Assembly: GCA_013420905.1 (NCBI GenBank) | Contig: JAAXNY010000006.1 | Coordinates: forward strand, 3,472,001 to 3,536,000 | DNA length: 64,000 nucleotides | Direction: 5' to 3' | From: Collybia mongolica | Lineage: Eukaryota > Basidiomycota > Agaricomycetes > Agaricales > Clitocybaceae | Part shown: in pieces, positions 1-10,807 of the stretch | Layout: the number at the start of each line of letters is the position of its first letter | Position numbering within the stretch: position 1 is the first letter of the stretch | The notes under the pieces: model-generated | Seen by the model: the letters and a program-made list of their open reading frames with translations, nothing else | Databases searched by the model: none | What the model was told of the DNA's origin: nothing | Program-made: the position numbers and the translations under genes

Positions 1-289
1 TTGACCTTCTACCTCCAGCAGGATCGGATGAAGCCAGGGATGAACGCACTGACTTAGTCACAGGCAAGGCCTATAAGATAGTATTCAAGACCAAAGAGTA
101 CTTCGAGAGTACCAGTCGGAAATCATTTTTCCCTTGGGTAGAAGTGAGCCAGGGTTCTTCCGAGTCTATCCTGAGACCGATTGCTCACAGTTGCCATAGA
201 TAACATTCGAGATCGACAACCCGGAAGATCATTACCACATCCCTCTTCTAATCAGCCCTTACGCCTTCACTACGTATCGAGGGAGCTAA
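1..289 (+). CDS. 5-hydroxyisourate hydrolase (transthyretin-like), 3' part
   Basis: Only the C-terminal part lies in the window. HIU hydrolase converts 5-hydroxyisourate to OHCU in purine (urate) breakdown. Reading from base 3, the protein has a YKIVFKTKEYFES strand, then SFFPWVE, and after an intron at 144-199 (gtgagc...catag) continues ITFEID...HYHIPLLISPYAFTTYRGS and stops at 287-289. The C-terminal tetrapeptide YRGS and the HYHIPLL strand are hallmarks of HIU hydrolases; they separate the enzyme from transthyretin hormone carriers. The gene converges on UBC12, whose stop lies 236 bp downstream. The start and N-terminal catalytic histidine are outside the window. Confidence 0.9.
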
Positions 290-525
290 TTGGTTATATA
301 GAGCACCTGGATTAATTAAGCAGCATGTATGTGTATCCAAACACAGCAACAAAGGGAGAGCGGCGGTCTGGTCTGTATCTATGATGGATCTACTAGCCAC
401 GATGGAATGATGTAATAGAAAAAATGCAAAATGATGATGATAGTGGATGTGCAAGGGTACAGCGAGAGTGTAGAAAAATAAAAGGTGAGTTGCAGCAGGC
501 AGGACACCAGAGCAATTGGTACAAA

Positions 526-1344
526 TCATCGTACAAGGACATTGTCGTATTGTGTGCCCTTGATGTGTCCCCCTCGCATAGAGACTTTGACATTGTTCAG
601 GAATTGATCCCGGTTTTTGCTCATCTCCAGGGCAGCATCTACGATAGATCAATGAAAAGTATGTTAAGGGCAGTTTCAAGGGAAGTACCTTTGTTCAGAG
701 GGTCGTCGGCATTTGGCTCCAAGAATAAGTACTGTAACCCAACCATTACTGAATTGAGGTTGAGTACAGGCTTCCAGTCTTCGCGGAGGATATTCAAGCA
801 CACGTTGCCCTCCAAATCAACGTTCGGGTGATAGATCTGGGTAGGAGATAAGCTGGTGAGATGTCAGGTGAGATAGTATGCGTACAGTCTGTGTGCACTT
901 GACCTTTGGAGGGTCGTGTGGGTAGTTGGTGTTGATTGCAAACGAGAAGACAAATGCGCCACCTCGGTACATGCCTGTTATCACGATTGATGAGAAACGT
1001 GGGTCATGGAGGGAAACCAACTCTACGAACCTTCATCTGGTGTGATTGTTAGGGAGAAGTTGAGGAGATCGGTAGGATCGGGGAAATTCGTTTTCATCGT
1101 TGAAGGGAGATCGAGTTCGGTCAAGTCTGGGTTCGGTAAGTTGGTACGGTGGTGTTAGTCTCTATAGGTGGCTCAAAGTGATGAACTTGAGCACCTTTCT
1201 GCACTCGAATCTGGGCGGCGCTGGTCTTCGGCTTCTTCTTTGCCGCTGCATCCTCACTCTTCTTCATGCTCCAGATCTACGAAGAATATGGGCTTATTGG
1301 TCATAGAAGGTATTGTGAAGCTTTGTTGTGCTTACTTTGATCAT
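526..1344 (-). CDS. UBC12: NEDD8-conjugating enzyme E2 Ubc12
   Basis: Transfers NEDD8/Rub1 from the E1 to cullins. My spliced model has six exons (1344-1336, 1276-1195, 1126-1031, 974-886, 836-689, 638-526) summing to 179 codons, the normal Ubc12 length. It starts MIKIWSMKK, matching the MIK-type N-terminal extension that docks on E1 and Dcn1. It continues [17 protein letters not shown], the core [10 protein letters not shown], then [20 protein letters not shown] with the active-site Cys in NVCLNIL, and [15 protein letters not shown]. The first coding exon is only 9 nt. Identification rests on near-continuous agreement with the Ubc12 family; a generic E2 would lack the MIK extension. Confidence 0.95.
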
Positions 1345-1655
1345 AATAGTGGGTGGCGTGTGGGGGTGGTAAGGTCAAGAGGTGGTGGTTGGTTGCCAAA
1401 TTATAAAGGTGTCTGTCTGATTTGGGTCAACTCGTTCCGACTCCTTCGCAAACTCGGGTATGTGGCTGTGCCTTGCACGCCCTAACAGCGTTGCTTTCAA
1501 TAATCCAGTGATTCAGTCAAATATGTGCCATATGGTCCTCTCGTGGGGCAAGCGTGACCGCTGTTCCTAGTAAACCAGCTTCTTTACGGATCCAAAAAAC
1601 TACTTAATACTGTCAACTTGAAGCACAAGCCCTTTACCACGCCCCACCAACTGGC
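1345..1655. promoter_or_regulatory. Divergent promoter region UBC12 / dioxygenase
   Basis: A 311-bp non-coding stretch between two divergent start codons. It must hold both 5' UTRs and promoters. No convincing TATA box or known operator was recognised. Confidence 0.5.
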
Positions 1656-3065
1656 ATGGTTGTTCAGCAAGAGCTCTCCATGGATCTTCCAGTGATCGAC
1701 CTCGATCTTTTCTTATCTGGGGCTCATGACTCCCCAGAGGTTATTCGCGAGTGTAGGAAAGTGAGTCACCTCGGTCCCCGATAATAATAATTCCATCTGA
1801 CCTGAGGGTCGAGGCGGCGGATGCCCTAGTCGCCTATGGCGCTCTGGTACTGCGCGATTCGCGTGTATCCGAGGATGATAATACAACCTTTCTTGATTTA
1901 CTGGAGGACTATTTTTCTCAAGCACCCGAGGAGCTGAAGAAAGACGAGCGACCGGACTTGAGTTATCAAGTCGGCGTCACCCTCGAGAACACCGAGAAAC
2001 CAAAATGCGCTGTGGACGAACCCTGTCTCCGTATAATTGAGCGGTTGGATCCTGCAGAAAGGCCTTTGGACATCACCGCGCACTCTCCCGACCCCAAATG
2101 CAGGTTCTTCTGGAAGATGATTGAGAAGCCACCCTATGAAACGCAGTTCCCCAGCCTGAACGCAGCCAATATCATTCCCCAAGCAGGTGGCCTCAAAGAA
2201 CGCTGGTCCCCGACTATGGAACAATGGGGAAAGTCAATGAAGAATGCGTGAGCTCTGACGTTTGTAAATAGTTAGCCTGAATATAACTTACGGGGCATTA
2301 ATTGACAGTGTTGCCAATCTCGCGGAGATGATTGCTGTTGGCTTGGACCTCCCTGTTGAGACCTTTCGCGATGCAGGAAAATACGGGTAATGATATACCT
2401 GCCTCCAATTTACATAAATAGCTCACCAACGGTTCTTTCCAGTCCCCACATTCTTGCACCTACCGCATCGGACTTGGTTAAATACGGAAAACAGGATACG
2501 ATCCTTGCGGGTTTCCACTCTGACCTCAATTTCTTAACCATCCATGGTCGCTCTCGTTATCCTGGATTGCACATATGGGCGCGGAACACAGGCAAGCGTA
2601 TCCCGGTCAAAATTCCAGAAGGGAATTACCTTCTCGTCCAAGCAGGGAAGCAACTCGAGCATCTGAGTGGGGGTCTTATCAAAGCCGGCTTTCATGAAGT
2701 TGTGGTCAATCAAAGAACTTTAGAAGTTTGTATTCCAATCAGTTTGCCGGATGGTATTTTTGATTAAATACTTCACAGGTCATCGGGAATCGCAAAGCTC
2801 AATATCCTGAACGACCACTGATTCGCATCTCGTCGACGTTCTTCTGGCACCTTTCTTCTGATTATGATTTGGTTCCAATCCCTCAACTGTCTGAGAGGGC
2901 TAGCGGAATCCGAGCTCAAAGCTCAAGCCCTACTGATGACGAGGTAGTGTATGAGCCCATGAAAGTGGGACAACAAGTCCAAAAGTAAATTTCTCTATTT
3001 TGATCTTTCTACTTGGATTTCGCTGACATGCCTTCAGTGAATTGAAACACATAAATCTCTTATAG
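1656..3065 (+). CDS. 2-oxoglutarate/Fe(II)-dependent dioxygenase (isopenicillin N synthase-like)
   Basis: A non-heme iron oxygenase of the DIOX_N/IPNS-like superfamily; substrate unknown. The N-terminal part (DLPVIDLDLFLSG) is the usual DIOX_N start. The catalytic jelly-roll shows the HxD iron pair in GFHSDLNFLTIHG, the distal His in AGFHEVVV, and the 2OG-binding Arg in RPLIRISSTFF. Exons join at about 1760/1814, after AAGAATGC near 2247, before TCCCCACATT near 2442, at about 2727 and near 2984, all at GT-AG borders; the protein ends NELKHINLL. The ATG at 1656 opens the frame that leads into the conserved N-terminus. It is divergent from UBC12. Related fungal enzymes are often annotated clavaminate-synthase-like, but the sequence does not reveal the reaction. 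Confidence 0.85.
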
Positions 3066-4464
3066 TTCAAACAATGGAAATGAATTTATATTGTGGTAAT
3101 TTACGACAGTTATCAATCCAAATATGTATGCTACAAGACGGCGAGCGTCATTTCTTTGAACAAAAGATTCATCGCATGTGTAGGTAACTCCTACAATTTC
3201 AGGCCGAGGGTGTCGTGCGCATGCGTTCTAAAATGAGGGCAGACATCATGATGTCCTCGAAACAATCGTGACCTTGGGGGGAGACTTCAAGGCGATTCAT
3301 CTCCCTTGGTCTTCCATGTTTTCTGAGGTGTACAGGAGGATTGAATTTTGCCAAGACGTTATGTGTAGTTTTTTCCTTGGACGAAAAACACTATTCATTA
3401 TGTTACGATTACACAAATTATAGCAAAAATAGACGAAAGACTGACGGTTATTGTACCCGCCGTTTCCTCCCAAAAAAGAGTAACTGATCTGTCATGGTCA
3501 GTTATCTTCCAGGTCCACGCCTATGTATTTGTGAACTTTCTTGGTGCTGATGAATAGGCTTATATGATGTGACTAACACTACGGAATGGCCGGGAACTCG
3601 CTTCCAGTATATCACTGATTGGATATTCATTCCCGCGTATACAGAGAGATGGGACTTTCTTTGAAGTTGTTAGGCCGATCCTGGATGATTAACGTCAATT
3701 TCTTCGCTTCTTGGACACGAGAGGCGCATACTCAAAATCGCCAACGAAGTCACCCTCCCAGGAGCCACGCCTTATCATGGTAACGTACGATGACGGGGTG
3801 AAACAATTCATATTGACTGAGATAAAATATGACGGATGGGGATTTTCTTGATCGAGTGGCGGGGCCAGGATCATGCTGTTGGGCGGGACTATCTGTGGCC
3901 AAAAGGTATAGATAATTGATGTGGATGGCCTTCTCGTCGCTTGGTATCTATGAGGTAATATCAAGCATGTCAGGGACTTCTGAAGGGATGGGGCACAGCC
4001 AAAACCAACCCAGGGGGGGATGCAAAGGAATTAGAAACACCATATTGCAGGGCAGGATGGACGGGTGGAGGCGGAGACCTCAAGCTCGAGGTTGGAGACT
4101 CATGAGTGGGGACATTGAGTTTTGCTTCTATGTCGCTGACGATGGATGATATGAGCTCAGTTGAAGGCGTGTGAGTTCAACATAAGTTCTCTCTCTCACC
4201 TGAGGGTAGGAATAATCATAGGCAAGAATGGCGAGATGAATTGCCCACGAGCAGCAGTCGCTTTGAATACCTTCTCTGACTGATACAAGGCAAGTGCTGA
4301 CGAGAGTGGTGAGACTCGCGGGCGTCGATAGCAATACTCATGTCTAGCTACTGGGTGCTGTGCGGATGCACTGCCCAACAGGGATGTGAGTTATGTAATA
4401 ACTAGTATTCGCGCATCTGATCAAACGCATCTTGTCTTGTCTACGGTGTAGGTTGACCACATTC
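3066..4464. other. 1.4-kb interval with no confident gene
   Basis: The interval lies between the dioxygenase stop and the PABA synthase stop. The only coding-like signal is the minus-strand DUF6593-like stretch at 3695-3964, listed separately. The rest is AT-rich with short unconvincing frames; it presumably includes the 3' UTRs of both flanking genes. Confidence 0.5.
3695..3964 (-). pseudogene. Possible DUF6593-like fragment
   Basis: An open frame of 89 codons follows a plausible splice acceptor (ttttggccacag just above 3892). It encodes PSYFISVNMNCFTPSSYVTM, then IRRGSWEGDFVGDFE. This pattern (small beta-rich stretch, TxIxRG, then VGxFE) resembles the start of DUF6593 proteins, which are abundant and of unknown function in mushroom genomes. 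The frame stops soon after VGDFEYAPLVSKKRRN. A WKR-containing stretch typical of the C-terminal half appears downstream in another frame, so the locus may be decayed or my splicing may be wrong. The family assignment is from memory of the pattern and is tentative. Confidence 0.3.
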
Positions 4465-6841
4465 CTAATCGACAGTACTAGAAGTCGTCCTAAATATCCT
4501 TAGGACACTTTGCAATTTGACCAACATTTCGTCCCATTCCGCCTCCGCATCGGACAGGGCTGTGATGGCTCCTCCCGCGCCAATTTTCCACTCTTCTGCC
4601 GGTGAGTGCTGGTCCGAACTGGGATCTTTCTCATCATACTTGTAGCAACTACGAATGGTGACAGACCAATCACCACTGCCACTGACACACCAATAACCAA
4701 ATACGCCGGAGTATACGCTGCGATCGTGGTCTTCGAGAGTTTGCAATATTTCAACACTTCGTTTTTTTGGTGCTCCGGTCATACTCCCTGTTAACATGTC
4801 ACATCAGCTCTCCATGCCTACCTCAGAACTAAAGCACACACCGGGAGGGAGACTCCTTTTCAAGACATCCCAGCCCACCTCGCTGTCTGGATCAAGTGAA
4901 GCACTTGTACTATGAGGGAGCTTCCCTTCAATGACACTGACGAGTTGCCATACTGTTTCGTATTCCTCGACAGTGCAGAATTGCTTTACCTGCACATCGT
5001 CGCCGACGACACCATGGAGATCATGTCGAATCAAATCAACAATCATCAAATTTTCCGCAACTTCTTTTACTGAGCCAGCCAACAGCTCCTCAGCAACAGG
5101 CCGTGTGATACCAGGCGCTTTTCGTACAGTGCCTTTGATAGGCCGCAACTGACATGTCACTCCAGGGGGCCGGGAGAAGGACAAAAATCGTTCCGGTGAG
5201 GAAGATAGTAATGTTGTGGGCTGCAGGCGAAGGTACGCTGAGTGTGGCGCAGGGTTGTTCTGTCTCAAGGACTTGTAGCGCTCCCACGAGGATGGAACTT
5301 TAGCAGATGATTTTGGGATGGATATATGGGTGTGTGCAGTCATGCATAGCTCGTACGACTCGCCCGCAAATAAGTGCTGCTTAGCCTCGTTGATGCGGGA
5401 AATATAGCGTTCTTTGCTTGGATAAGTGATGATAGGCGGTTCGGTAGGTTGTTCGTATTCTGCGACTTGAAAGTCCTGTGGCATTGTGGTGAGTTGGTCC
5501 TTCATTTCTGTGATCCAGGCATCGTCGCCGGGAATGATGGATTGTATGTACAATTTGCCAGTGACAGAGTCGAGCACAATGCTTCGTTCGACGAACATGA
5601 AATTGAGATCTGGATGATACCTCTCAGATTTTGGTCGTCCTAAACGGGACAAAACTTGCAGGGAGTGGACGCCGAATTCGTAGCTTATCTGTCCTACGAG
5701 GCCGCCCCAGAACGGAATCTCCTCACAACCGTGAACTTTATGAGCGCGCATGAAGCTAGCGAGCCATGACCATATATCATGGGTTCCCAAACTTTCGCGG
5801 ATATTTGACTGCCCCCTTTTGAGGACAACGAATGAGTCCTTGATAGAATAAGTGATTTGGATAGATTCCGGCATCAAAGCGCCCACAATGGAAAAGCGTC
5901 CTGGTTGGGCGGCAGAATCCAAGAGTACAAAGGGACTTGATTCGTCTAGGGCCCCAAGCAACTCACATACCGCTGTGACGGAAATTTTGGGTAAGTCCAG
6001 CATGACGGTTATAGCTTTGGGTCGTGATTGTGATGGTGTTGGCGGTGGAGAGTGGGGTTGAAGGTATGGCCATGGGTTTCCAGCGATTCGAGCCGCAACT
6101 GAGTCCCAGGAACGCACGGACCTTCCTGACTCCTTAGTCCATCGTTGAGCAAGGCTCCAAAAATTGCAGAGTACATCTGCCCCTCCACCTTCAGTGCGCA
6201 CGGATTCTGGATGATATTGTACGGACCAGAATGGCCGCTTGATATGTTTCGCGGCCATGATGACACGTCCATTTTCTTCACCGTCATCTGCCCAGGCTAG
6301 GGGCCGAAGTTCCCCATTTTCCGGTAAAGCGACGTGAAGCGAATGGTATCTGACAGCGTCAACCTGCCCTACTCCATTAAACAGGTCTGTTCCAGCGTGC
6401 TCGATGCGGGAAATCTGTCCATGCTTTACGACCCGCAGTCGTCGGAGTTGCGCACCAAACTCGATCCCCATACTCTGGAGACCTAGGCACACACCAAATA
6501 TCGGAAGGACATGTTCTCCTTCGATCTTCCAGAGGTCTTTTACAACACCAATATCCTGTAGATTGTCGGGGGAACCAGGCCCAGGGCCTACGACAATGGC
6601 GGAGAAATACCCAAGATGCGGTAGGAGTTCTTTGATAGTGTAGTCGTCGTTCTTTATTATGTATATTACGCAGTTAGGAATAGATTGTCGGCACAGGGAG
6701 GCTAGGCTGGTTGAAAGGTCGACGGTGTGACAGATGCATGAGGCTTCAGACTCACTTGAACGTAAATGAATCATAGGAATCTATGAGTAGAAATCTAGGT
6801 GGCTCGATCGTCGCAGTTATTGGTTCGACGTCGCGAGTCAT
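4465..6841 (-). CDS. ABZ1: Aminodeoxychorismate (PABA) synthase, fused PabA-PabB
   Basis: Makes 4-amino-4-deoxychorismate from chorismate and glutamine for folate synthesis. Three exons (6841-6756, 6706-4842, 4787-4465) give 758 codons. The N-terminal glutamine amidotransferase begins RFLLIDSYDSFTFN, with GPGPGSPDN, the nucleophile Cys in FGVCLGLQSMG, and the His-Glu pair in VQYHPESV. The C-terminal chorismate-binding domain has LSSSPERFL, PIKGTVRK, ENLMIVDLIRHDL, GSMTGAPKKRS and IGAGGAIT. The Lys in PIKGT marks aminodeoxychorismate synthase; anthranilate synthases have Ala there. The fused order GATase-PabB is normal in fungi. The start at 6841 supplies the missing first strand of the amidotransferase through a 49-bp intron. 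It is divergent from TTI1. Confidence 0.95.
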
Positions 6842-7284
6842 CCTGGCAGTCGATGCTTAGGGTGTTTATTCAAGATTTCCTACCAAAGTCAAGATTATAA
6901 AGGTTTCCCTAATAACGAACAAATAAACTTTGCATTTGTAGGTTGATGTGTGTAAAGACGTACCATAAACCGACAGGGGAGAACACTCAATAACGACAAA
7001 TTTTGTTTGACGGAAGGATCTTGGCGGATTCGGAGGATATGGGAGTTTCTCGTCAAGTAAAAGTTTTAAGAAATCATGTACACGGTGATAAGAATCAATC
7101 TTTAGGAGAGCATCGGACTCGGTGAAATAGAGTTGGGAAACGTTGGCCTAGGACAAACAGTTCGGCCAGAGGGACATCATCGCAAAAATCTGACGGCAAC
7201 CACTCAATTCGCGCCGGAAAGCCCATTAGCACGTGACTTAGCTACGGCCCGCGTTGACTCGCATCCGATTTTCCATCCGGATTC
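6842..7284. promoter_or_regulatory. Divergent promoter region ABZ1 / TTI1
   Basis: A 443-bp non-coding stretch between two divergent start codons. A palindromic CACGTG (E-box type, bHLH-binding in fungi) lies at 7230-7235, 50 bp before the TTI1 ATG. Whether it is functional is unknown. Confidence 0.4.
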
Positions 7285-10200
7285 ATGCCTTCCAAACCAC
7301 AGTCCCAGGAAGTATTCAATCGGGTAAGTATTACTGCGAACCTTGTATTACCTGGCTTACTATCCTATGCAGCTCAAAGCCACTTGTGTTCCTCTACTTG
7401 AAATTTCGCTTCTGTCGCCAACAAATACTCCGAATGCGTCTAAGCTTTTATCTCAACTTCTGAAAACCTTGCGTGATGTTAAGGCGTCGGGCTTTATCTT
7501 AACTACTTCACTCATATCCTATACATTTTTCCCTTTATCGACAATCCTACGCCGAAACTCTGCGCTCGACATTCCTGACCAGGTGTTTGAGAGGATTTTC
7601 CTCATCTTGGGCCTTCTTTGTGAGGATTGGTGGTGGGAATGCGATATAGGTATCTGGGAACAGATATTTATGCTCTGCGGAGCCGTCATAGGAGGGATTG
7701 ATGGCAAGGGTAAAGGGAAAGTACGCGACGACGAAACAAAAATGGCAGCTGCTGTATGTCTACGGTCGCTTCTACGCACAAGAACGCCTGTGGAGGAAAT
7801 GACTCGCTCTACCCCTACGCCTGGCGTCGCCCAGAAACGGTTAAATGAGCTTAAGACACACTCTCAAACGGACAAGTTCCTCCCCGTCCTCGGACAAACC
7901 TTGAATTCTCTGCTTAATACAGTCGAATCTTCCACCCTGGATTTACAGCGAGTCTCTTTGGAACTAATGGCTTTATTCATCGGCACATATGCTCCTGATG
8001 ATCTCATCCCGTCAGTGTTCCCTGGGATTATCAGTTGCATGTCAAGGGTGTCCCTGGGGAAATCACAGAGTAAAGGATGGGCTAACGGCGAGATTGTCGC
8101 AGGCGCCCTTAACATAATGCTGTTGGCTATGGTCAGGGCCATAGGAGATGATATTTGCATTCAAGAAGGCGCTATTAATCGTGTGGTAGATCTTGAAGAT
8201 CTCGCAGAATCTCTCTTAAAGCCGCACCAGCCAGCCAGTGGGCACAGACGACAGTATTCGACGCCTCGGACACCTTCCTGGTTACATGGTACATCCTCGC
8301 AGCTTTTAATTGCCATGAACACACTTACTCCTCTCGTTTCACACCCAAACTCATCAGCTCTCCTCGCGCTTTCAGAGTTTGCCTCGGCGGTCCTTGGTGC
8401 AACATCCCAAACCCTCCCTCGTACTCAGCCTCTTTTGATGTCTTTTCTCCTCTCCCTCTCACTTTCGAACTATTCGACCGTTTCCAAGGAAGCGCGTAGA
8501 TCACTGGCAGAGCTTCTTACAACACCATCTAAGGCCCAACACACCTTGCTACAAACCCTGCTTTATAACACGAGCGAAAATCTATCAGCACTTCCTCGAC
8601 TTCTTCCGACTCATGCAGATGCCAAAATCGAACACATCGCTGGCTTGGTTGAAGCTACGTGCCAATTGGCCTCTGCAGATGGACCACATAGGGGAAGCTT
8701 GTCGTCTATATCTACGGGGATCAGTAAAATTTTAGGACCAACTGGAGGAATTGAGAAATGGGGTTGGAACTTATTATCCGTCCTCGAATTTGTCGAGCCC
8801 CCTGTGACCTTGTTTCAAACATCAATGGCCCAGTTAATGCTCGAAAGCGGTTCACGAACGTCTTCAGGGGTTATGTTTCCTGAAATCGTGTTCAAGGATG
8901 TATCATCAAGCAGTACACGTGTGGCGCTGGAGCGCATGTTTCGTGCATTAGGACGTGCTGGAGGGGACGGGTGCCTCTTTTCTGTGGAGTGGTTCGCCAA
9001 TGTCGGCAGACAGAGCCCAGGGCCCAGATCTGTTGCAGCGACCTGGTGCGCTTGCCGACTTTTGGAAGGAGTTGCTGAAATATCCCTCATCGAGGGTTAT
9101 AGTGGTGACCCTGTTTCGCATCGAGGGAGCAAGCGTCTCTTAAAACTCGCTCGTACGATATCTCGTAGTATTGCAGAAATGTGGGACCAAGCAGGATCTG
9201 ACACACTCAGGGCCTCCGCTCCTGAGGAAAACCCACCTGACATCGAGTCCAATCTGCTCGTGCAGCATACCCGTGGCTTTTCAGCCATCCATGAAACTCT
9301 CCGTATCATACCGGTTTCTCGCCGGAAGGAAAACACAACCATAGAACAACCAACGCTTCACAGTGCGCTCCAACTCCAACTTCTTGCCGTCTGTGCTGGT
9401 ATCTTGCAAGCTCGATTTACACCAATGTTAATTTATGCACTATATCCAGTCTTACATTCCCTTGTCTCGCCGACAGCCTTCCTATCATCTACTGCCTTGG
9501 CAACCCTTCATTTCCTTACGACCGCGACATCTTACGCGTCTCCTGCAAACCTCCTTTTATCTAATTTTGACTATGCTCTGGATGCAGTTTCCCGCCGCCT
9601 TAGTCGACGATGGTTAGATATCGATGCAACCAAAGTACTAGCTTTGATGGTTCGGCTTGTTGGAAGTGATATCGTTGAGAAGGCTGGCGATGTTGTGGAA
9701 GAATGTTTCGACCGACTTGATGAGTTTCATGGATACGGGATTATAGTCGAGGGACTCGTTGAAGTCTTAGGAGAGGTCATTAACGTCATCAAGGTAGATG
9801 CTGGGGTTGTCCATAATGATACAGAGCCAGCTTCCTCCATAAAGAATAGTCACCAACCGATGAAGGAATTCCTCCAATGGGTTTACAATAGACACAATGT
9901 CCACACTACAGAGTTCGACACAACTGACTATGGTCCTGCTCCTCGCGAAGCCTGGGGACCAAGCAAGACCGCCAACGAAGAAGTAGACGCAATGGATGAA
10001 GAAATTCTACAAGGCACTGATCCACACACTGATCCACTGCCCACGCCCATCCAGGCATTAACTAAACAGATGGTTTCGCGGTCATTGTATTTCTTAACAC
10101 ATGGTTCGCCAATTGTCCGTTCCAGGATCGTGGCGCTGTTGAGCTCCTCTGTCTCCGTGTTGCCTCCATCGGCTCTTCTTCCTTCGATACATTCAGCATG

Positions 10201-10744
10201 GCCATTCATTCTTAATCGGTTGGCGGATCCAGAGCCATTCATCGTCAGTGCTGCGGCCTCGCTGATCGAAGGCCTAGTGACCTATCATGGAAGTTTTATG
10301 TTTCGTCGAATATGGGATGATGTGTGGCCAAAATTTTCGGTTCTCCTCCAGAACTTGCATGCTGCGGATTCTGTTAGTGCGCTTTCGAGGCGTGGACCTG
10401 GTGCGGTTGGAACCGAGTCAGCATACACTCACTCCCACAGGTTATATAGGTCTGTGATAAATACAATGACCGCCGCTGTGAAGGGTGTATCACCACACGA
10501 TGCATTAGTTTGGCAAGTCATGTTAGGCTTCAGGCGATTCTTACATACAGGAGCACACGAAGAGCTTCAGCGCAGTGCACGGGATTTGTATGGCGCAATC
10601 GGGAGGGATAATGCTGATGCTGTATGGTTGGTGTTGTCATCGACGTCAAAGGATGTTCATCCCATTTTGAGTTTCTTGAGGGCGCCACAGTGGGAAATTG
10701 AAGCCAATGCGTCCATAATATTTCAAAATCTCATAAAGCAGTAG
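7285..10744 (+). CDS. TTI1: TELO2-interacting protein 1 homologue (Tti1), HEAT-repeat protein
   Basis: Tti1 is a scaffold of the Tel2-Tti1-Tti2 chaperone adaptor that stabilises PIKK kinases (TOR, ATM/ATR). Two exons (7285-7323 and 7373-10744) encode about 1,136 residues, the usual family size. The first exon encodes MPSKPQSQEVFNR and joins LKATCVPLLEISLL. The protein is almost entirely alpha-helical HEAT-like repeats. Family features are the early LCEDWWWECDIGIWEQIFML stretch, HSLVSP...ATLHFL repeats in the middle, and the conserved C-terminal part with DPEPFIVSAAASLIEGLV. The stop is only 63 bp from that of the convergent dCMP deaminase gene. The start was chosen because the longer single-exon frame begins inside the intron. 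Confidence 0.85.
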
Positions 10745-10807
10745 TAATACATACATCCAGGGATTTAATGGTTCAGACAGACCCAACAAAGACCGGCATG
10801 TTGGGAC

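Noticed and set aside
424..831. 135-codon plus-strand frame opposite UBC12
   Set aside because: It is antisense to the conserved UBC12 exons and has no similarity of its own.
4128..4378. Minus-strand frame with CCSWAIHLAILAYDYSYPQ, reminiscent of DUF6533 membrane proteins
   Set aside because: Only one helix-like motif; the frames before and after shift, and the conserved Glu-Val/Trp that should follow the YDY motif is absent.
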